From Methanocorpusculum sp. (GTDB lineage: Archaea > Halobacteriota > Methanomicrobia > Methanomicrobiales > Methanocorpusculaceae): a DNA stretch of 7,573 bases. The position numbers and the translations under genes were made by a program. The stretch lies in assembly GCA_029987245.1 (NCBI GenBank), contig DALTWG010000069.1:1-7573 (forward strand), in the 5' to 3' direction. Below are positions 4,389-7,573 of this stretch, piece after piece. The notes beneath the pieces were generated by a model. It searched no databases. It saw nothing but the letters and a program-made list of their open reading frames with translations, and was not told the DNA's origin. Numbering within the stretch: position 1 is the stretch's first letter; every line of letters begins with the position of its first letter.

Positions 4389-6824
4389 ATGTCTGAAACA
4401 AAATCAGTTTCCCTGATAATTCAGGAAGCGGAATACAATGACGTCAACCAGGGCATTGCCCGCATCAACCCCGACGTCATGAGAAAAATCGGCATTGTTT
4501 CCGGCGACTATGTAAAAATCACCGGCAAGAAATTTGCAGCTGCAAAAGCCCTCGTCTCCCGTACTATAGGTATGGGCGCAATAGCAATCGACGGCAACAC
4601 CCGGCAGACGGCAGGCGCAGGCGTCGGCGACACCGTGCAGGTTGAAAAAATCGAGCCCAGGACCGCGGCTAAAATCACTGTGCAGCCGGTATCCTCCGGA
4701 CTGCAGTTTGACGAGCTCTCGCTTGCACAGGTTGTGCGCAGTTCCTTTGCCGGAAAAGTTGTGGTAAAAGGGCAGCGCTTCGGTCTTGGCAGCCGGGCCG
4801 CAAGTTCGGACTTCTTCAACTCGTTCAACTCCATCTTCGGCGACTTTGCAATGCCGAAGATGGAGACCTTTGACTTCATCATCTCCGACGTGAGCCCGGG
4901 AGACGCTGCCATTGTCGGCTCAAGCACGGAAGTTTCCTATAAATCCTCACCCTATAAAGGCGAAGACGCGCCCAAAGGCAAGTCGGCCGGCAACATCCAT
5001 TATGAAGATATCGGCGGCCTGGGCAGGGAACTTTCCCAGGTCCGGGAGATGATAGAATACCCGCTGCGTCACCCGGAGGTGTTTGAAAAACTCGGCATCG
5101 AGCCGCCAAAAGGCGTGCTTTTATACGGTCCTCCGGGAACCGGCAAAACACTGATTGCGCGGGCGGTTGCAAACGAAGCGGGCGCCTACTTTGACACCAT
5201 CTCAGGCCCGGAGATTGTCTCCAAATACTACGGCGACTCCGAGGAAAAACTCCGGGAGATATTCAAAAAGGCCGAAGAGAATGCGCCCGCAATCATCTTC
5301 ATCGATGAAATCGACTCGATTGCACCCAAGCGTGACGAGTCCAAAGGCGAGATGGAGAGACGTGTCGTTGCCCAGCTGCTTTCCTTAATGGACGGGCTCA
5401 ACGCCCGCGGCAAGGTAATTGTGATTGCCGCAACCAATCTCCCGGACGCAATCGACCCCGCGCTTCGCCGCGGGGGAAGATTCGACCGGGAGATTGAAAT
5501 CGGCGTGCCTGACAAAGACGGGCGGCGCGACATCTTACAGATTCATACCAGAAAAATGCCGCTCGCCGACAATGTTGACACAGAGAAGTATGCAAACAGC
5601 ACCCACGGCTTTGTCGGCGCCGATTTGGCGCTCGTCGCCAAAGAGGCCGCGATGCATGCCCTCAGGCGCGAGTTCCCGAACCTGAACCCTGAAGAGACGC
5701 CGAGTCCTGAAAAGCTCAACTCCCTGAAAGTGACGGCGGCAGATTTCGAGGCGGCCCTTAAAATGGTGCAGCCTTCGGCGATGCGCGAGGTCCTGGTTGA
5801 GGTCCCTGACATTCACTGGTCGGACATCGGCGGCCTTGACTCTGTTAAAGAGGAACTCCAGCAGGCTGTTGAGTGGCCGCTGAAATACGAGGATGTCTAC
5901 AAGCAGTTTGCAACCAAGTCGCCGAAGGGATTTCTGATGTTTGGCCCGCCCGGAACCGGCAAGACGCTTCTTGCAAAGGCAGTAGCCAATGAATCGGAGT
6001 GCAACTTCATCGCGGTCAAAGGGCCGGAACTCATGTCCAAGTGGGTCGGCGAGTCGGAAAAAGGCGTGCGCGAAATATTCCGCAAGGCGCGGCTTGCAGC
6101 GCCTGCCATCATCTTCTTCGATGAAATCGACTCGCTGGTGCCGCGCCGCGGCTCTAACGATTCAAGCCATGTCACCGAGTCGGTGGTAAGCCAGTTCCTT
6201 ACCGAGCTCGACGGGCTTGAAGAGTTGAAAAATGTGGTCGTTATCGGGGCGACCAACAGGCCCGACATGATTGACCCTGCCTTAATGCGCCCGGGCAGGC
6301 TTGAGCAGCACATATTTGTTCCGCCGCCGGATGCCGCAGGCCGGCGCCAGATATTTGAGGTATATCTCGGCGCGGTGAAAAACCTGGTGGCAGAAGATGT
6401 CAGTCTCGATGACCTGGTGGAAAAGACCGGCGGATTCGTGGGCGCCGATATTGAAGCACTGGTGCGCGAGGCAAAGATGACTGCCATCCGGGAATTTGTT
6501 TCGGCGATGAAAGGAAAAGACGCGGCCGATATCAAACTCGCTGTTGCGTCGGTGAAAATCTACAACAGGCACTTTGACGCCGCCTTAAAGCGTGTGCGGC
6601 CGTCGCTGGATAAAGCGGGCCGGCGCGAGGCGGAGGCAAACTCCTGGCAGTACCGCTACAATGAAGACGAGCGCAAGCTGCTTGCAAAGGCCCTTGCAAA
6701 GGTCGAGGCGGCTGAGTATAAGGACGAAGACCTTTGCGGTGAAATCGCTGAGCTGGACACGCTCCTTGCATCCCATCAGAAAGATTTTAACCGGATAAAA
6801 GAGATAGTATCTAAACAGGAGTAA
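4389..6824 (+). CDS. cdc48: CDC48/VCP-type AAA+ ATPase
   Basis: This homohexameric unfoldase extracts and threads protein substrates, probably feeding the proteasome, in the cytosol. The 811 residues contain an N-domain double-psi barrel and CDC48 domain 2 (about 5-185) and two AAA+ modules. D1 has Walker A GPPGTGKT at 247-254, pore loop KYYG and Walker B IIFIDEID at 302-309. D2 has Walker A at 519-526, KWVG pore loop and Walker B IIFFDE at 574-579. D1 reads ALRRGGRFD at 358-366, with Gly362 where many homologues have Pro. A charged, helical extension after D2 (about 745-811) makes it longer than many archaeal versions, and it lacks an HbYX end. The frame is open back to 4128, but ATG 4389 is preferred: GGAAGGTGA lies at 4375-4383, and MSETKSVSLII is the usual family beginning. 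The Hsp20-like gene follows after 1 nt. Confidence 0.95.
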   Translation: MSETKSVSLIIQEAEYNDVNQGIARINPDVMRKIGIVSGDYVKITGKKFAAAKALVSRTIGMGAIAIDGNTRQTAGAGVGDTVQVEKIEPRTAAKITVQPVSSGLQFDELSLAQVVRSSFAGKVVVKGQRFGLGSRAASSDFFNSFNSIFGDFAMPKMETFDFIISDVSPGDAAIVGSSTEVSYKSSPYKGEDAPKGKSAGNIHYEDIGGLGRELSQVREMIEYPLRHPEVFEKLGIEPPKGVLLYGPPGTGKTLIARAVANEAGAYFDTISGPEIVSKYYGDSEEKLREIFKKAEENAPAIIFIDEIDSIAPKRDESKGEMERRVVAQLLSLMDGLNARGKVIVIAATNLPDAIDPALRRGGRFDREIEIGVPDKDGRRDILQIHTRKMPLADNVDTEKYANSTHGFVGADLALVAKEAAMHALRREFPNLNPEETPSPEKLNSLKVTAADFEAALKMVQPSAMREVLVEVPDIHWSDIGGLDSVKEELQQAVEWPLKYEDVYKQFATKSPKGFLMFGPPGTGKTLLAKAVANESECNFIAVKGPELMSKWVGESEKGVREIFRKARLAAPAIIFFDEIDSLVPRRGSNDSSHVTESVVSQFLTELDGLEELKNVVVIGATNRPDMIDPALMRPGRLEQHIFVPPPDAAGRRQIFEVYLGAVKNLVAEDVSLDDLVEKTGGFVGADIEALVREAKMTAIREFVSAMKGKDAADIKLAVASVKIYNRHFDAALKRVRPSLDKAGRREAEANSWQYRYNEDERKLLAKALAKVEAAEYKDEDLCGEIAELDTLLASHQKDFNRIKEIVSKQE

Positions 6825-6825
6825 T

Positions 6826-7236
6826 ATGACGGAACTACCCGAAGACCCGTTCAAAGAGATAATGGACTTTATCCAGGCAGTGCTGTCCGGAAAAGTCGCG
6901 CCTGACAAGGCAGGACCGAAGGTATTCGGCGTCAGGGTTATGATGGGCGCGGGCGGCAAGCCTCAGGTAATTCCTGAGGGGGGCCGTCCCAAAACCATTC
7001 CGGTGGAGACCTTCGATATGGGGGATTCGATAATTCTCCAGACCGCGCTTCCGCCGGAATCGGCCGATGATTTCGCGCTTTCGTATGAAAACGGGATTTT
7101 ATGTCTGGTCTCCGGGGAAAACCATGAATATAAAGCCGCGTGCCCGCTGCCGGGGCTGGATATGAATACGTTAAAGACCTCGCTCAAAAACGGGGTGCTT
7201 GAAATCGTCTGTGCGAAAAAGGCACAGGCGGAGTAA
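6826..7236 (+). CDS. Hsp20/alpha-crystallin-like small heat-shock protein
   Basis: This is probably an ATP-independent holdase that keeps unfolding proteins soluble for later handling. The 136-residue protein has an acidic helical start (DPFKEIMDFIQAVL), a Gly/Pro-rich middle with the segment KPQVIPEGG, and an alpha-crystallin-type beta domain from about 55 to 131. That domain shows SIILQTALPP, YENGILCLVSG and LKNGVLEIVCAKK, the last matching the conserved GVLxI strand of Hsp20 proteins. The C-terminal I-x-I/V tail is missing or degenerate, so oligomerisation may differ. Its ATG lies 1 nt past the cdc48 stop and its Shine-Dalgarno (GGAG, 6818-6821) lies within the end of cdc48, so the two are co-expressed. 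The same gene pairing is known from Archaeoglobus fulgidus. The family is divergent, so a non-chaperone role is possible. Confidence 0.8.
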   Translation: MTELPEDPFKEIMDFIQAVLSGKVAPDKAGPKVFGVRVMMGAGGKPQVIPEGGRPKTIPVETFDMGDSIILQTALPPESADDFALSYENGILCLVSGENHEYKAACPLPGLDMNTLKTSLKNGVLEIVCAKKAQAE

Positions 7237-7244
7237 TTTTTTTT
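7237..7244 (+). terminator. T8 terminator after the cdc48-hsp20 operon
   Basis: A run of eight T residues begins directly after the hsp20-like stop codon. There is no strong hairpin before it, which is typical of archaeal T-tract termination. Confidence 0.6.
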
Positions 7245-7279
7245 GGACGGGAGAACCCGCTTTCAGTTTGCATCTGTCT

Positions 7280-7291
7280 CAAATTTGACAG
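7280..7291 (-). repeat. 12-bp inverted repeat, right arm
   Basis: CAAATTTGACAG is the exact reverse complement of 4143-4154. Confidence 0.4.
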
Positions 7292-7292
7292 G

Positions 7293-7326
7293 GTTATTAT
7301 TGGCTGTGTCGCTTGATTTGTAATGC
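7293..7326 (+). repeat. Imperfect direct repeat flanking cdc48 operon, right copy
   Basis: GTTAT, five bases, GCTGTGTCGCT (7303-7313), then TGATTTG and AATGCC. It matches 4032-4065 as described for the left copy. The two copies are about 3.3 kb apart and enclose cdc48 and the Hsp20-like gene. Confidence 0.45.
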
Positions 7327-7340
7327 CAGCACAGACATCA

Positions 7341-7466
7341 CCACGGAAATCACCACGGAAAACACGGAAAATAGAGAAATCAACAGAAAACACAGAAATA
7401 ATTGCCTTCCCGCCAGGCATTAACCGTTAATTTCCGTGAATTCCGCTGATTTTTGTGTTTTCCGTG
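7341..7466. repeat. Short CACGGAAA-type repeats in inverted arrangement
   Basis: The left part (7341-7399) carries about six units spaced 9-12 nt apart: three clear CACGGAAA copies, followed by decayed ones such as AGAGAAA, ACAGAAA and CACAGAAA. The right part (7431-7466) carries the same units on the other strand, such as TTTCCGTG and TTTTCCGTG. The longest exact inverted match is ACGGAAAACAC (7355-7365) with GTGTTTTCCGT (7455-7465). Between them are TGCCT/AGGCA (7403-7419) and the near-palindrome TTAACCGTTAA (7420-7430). It is too short-periodic for a CRISPR. It looks like a dispersed intergenic repeat. Confidence 0.6.
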
Positions 7467-7537
7467 TGAGGTTGCTTCAAAAAATACAACCAATTACTTA
7501 AGAAGGGGGTGAACTGTTACAAACTGAATTACTAAAC

Positions 7538-7547
7538 AAAGCCCCGC
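7538..7547 (-). repeat. Intergenic 10-mer GCGGGGCTTT, third copy
   Basis: GCGGGGCTTT occurs at 8-17 and 2692-2701 on the plus strand and here on the minus strand. All three copies lie outside coding sequence. The first and second have a TATTTATC/GTTTATC-type box next to them. At the third, any such box would fall near or beyond the window's end. Confidence 0.4.
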
Positions 7548-7573
7548 GCCCTCCCGCGCGACCACCCTCATAC

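Larger units (their letters stand above)
7237..7573. other. Non-coding region after the cdc48 operon
   Basis: No gene is supported in these 337 nt. They hold the T8 terminator, the right arm of the 12-bp inverted repeat (7280-7291), the right copy of the imperfect direct repeat (7293-7326), the CACGGAAA repeat cluster (7341-7466), and a 10-mer motif at 7538-7547. The longest minus-strand frames at the right edge are about 25 codons and not protein-like. Confidence 0.6.

Noticed and set aside
7341..7466. CRISPR array.
   Set aside because: The repeated unit is only about 8-9 bp with 9-12 nt period and faces both directions. There are no spacer-sized gaps and no cas genes.
1..7573. Defence, toxin-antitoxin, prophage or secondary-metabolism system.
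   Set aside because: All recognised genes are housekeeping or conserved unknowns. There is no integrase, transposase, restriction gene or biosynthetic cluster.

Overview
The window looks like a euryarchaeal chromosome, most likely a methanogen of the Methanomicrobiales. The evidence is a CDC48/VCP-type double AAA+ ATPase with an N-terminal substrate-binding region, an Hsp20-like gene directly behind it, a DUF371 protein (a family known mainly from archaea), an archaeal/eukaryal-type methylthiotransferase with a TRAM domain, and TATA-like boxes about 30 nt upstream of several start codons, some of which lack a Shine-Dalgarno sequence. The order-level assignment is inference from this gene mix. 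It also fits the presence of exonuclease VII, a bacterial-type enzyme that I recall from only some methanogens.

Layout. 1-635: no convincing gene. This region holds T-tracts, a TATA-like box, and a run of hairpins ending in a U-tract that could be a small RNA or leader. 636-2257 (+): xseA and xseB, overlapping by 4 nt, encode both subunits of exonuclease VII. 2235-2654 (-): a DUF371 gene that converges on xseB and overlaps it by 23 nt. 2705-3943 (-): a radical-SAM tRNA methylthiotransferase, 50 nt upstream of the DUF371 gene and on the same strand. 3944-4388: a divergent intergenic region with promoters for both sides. 4389-7236 (+): cdc48 and an Hsp20-like gene separated by 1 nt, a protein quality-control operon ending in a T8 tract. 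7237-7573: non-coding, with repeated CACGGAAA-type units in inverted arrangement.

How the genes work together. XseA and XseB form one nuclease. Cdc48 (unfolding) and the small heat-shock-like protein (holding) plausibly act together in proteostasis, and the Archaeoglobus fulgidus heat-shock operon pairs the same two genes. The methylthiotransferase modifies tRNA, and DUF371 has no known function. I see no defence island, integrase, transposase or CRISPR array. The most unusual signals are non-coding: imperfect repeats flanking the cdc48 operon, a 10-bp intergenic motif found three times, the CACGGAAA repeat cluster, and the hairpin series upstream of xseA.
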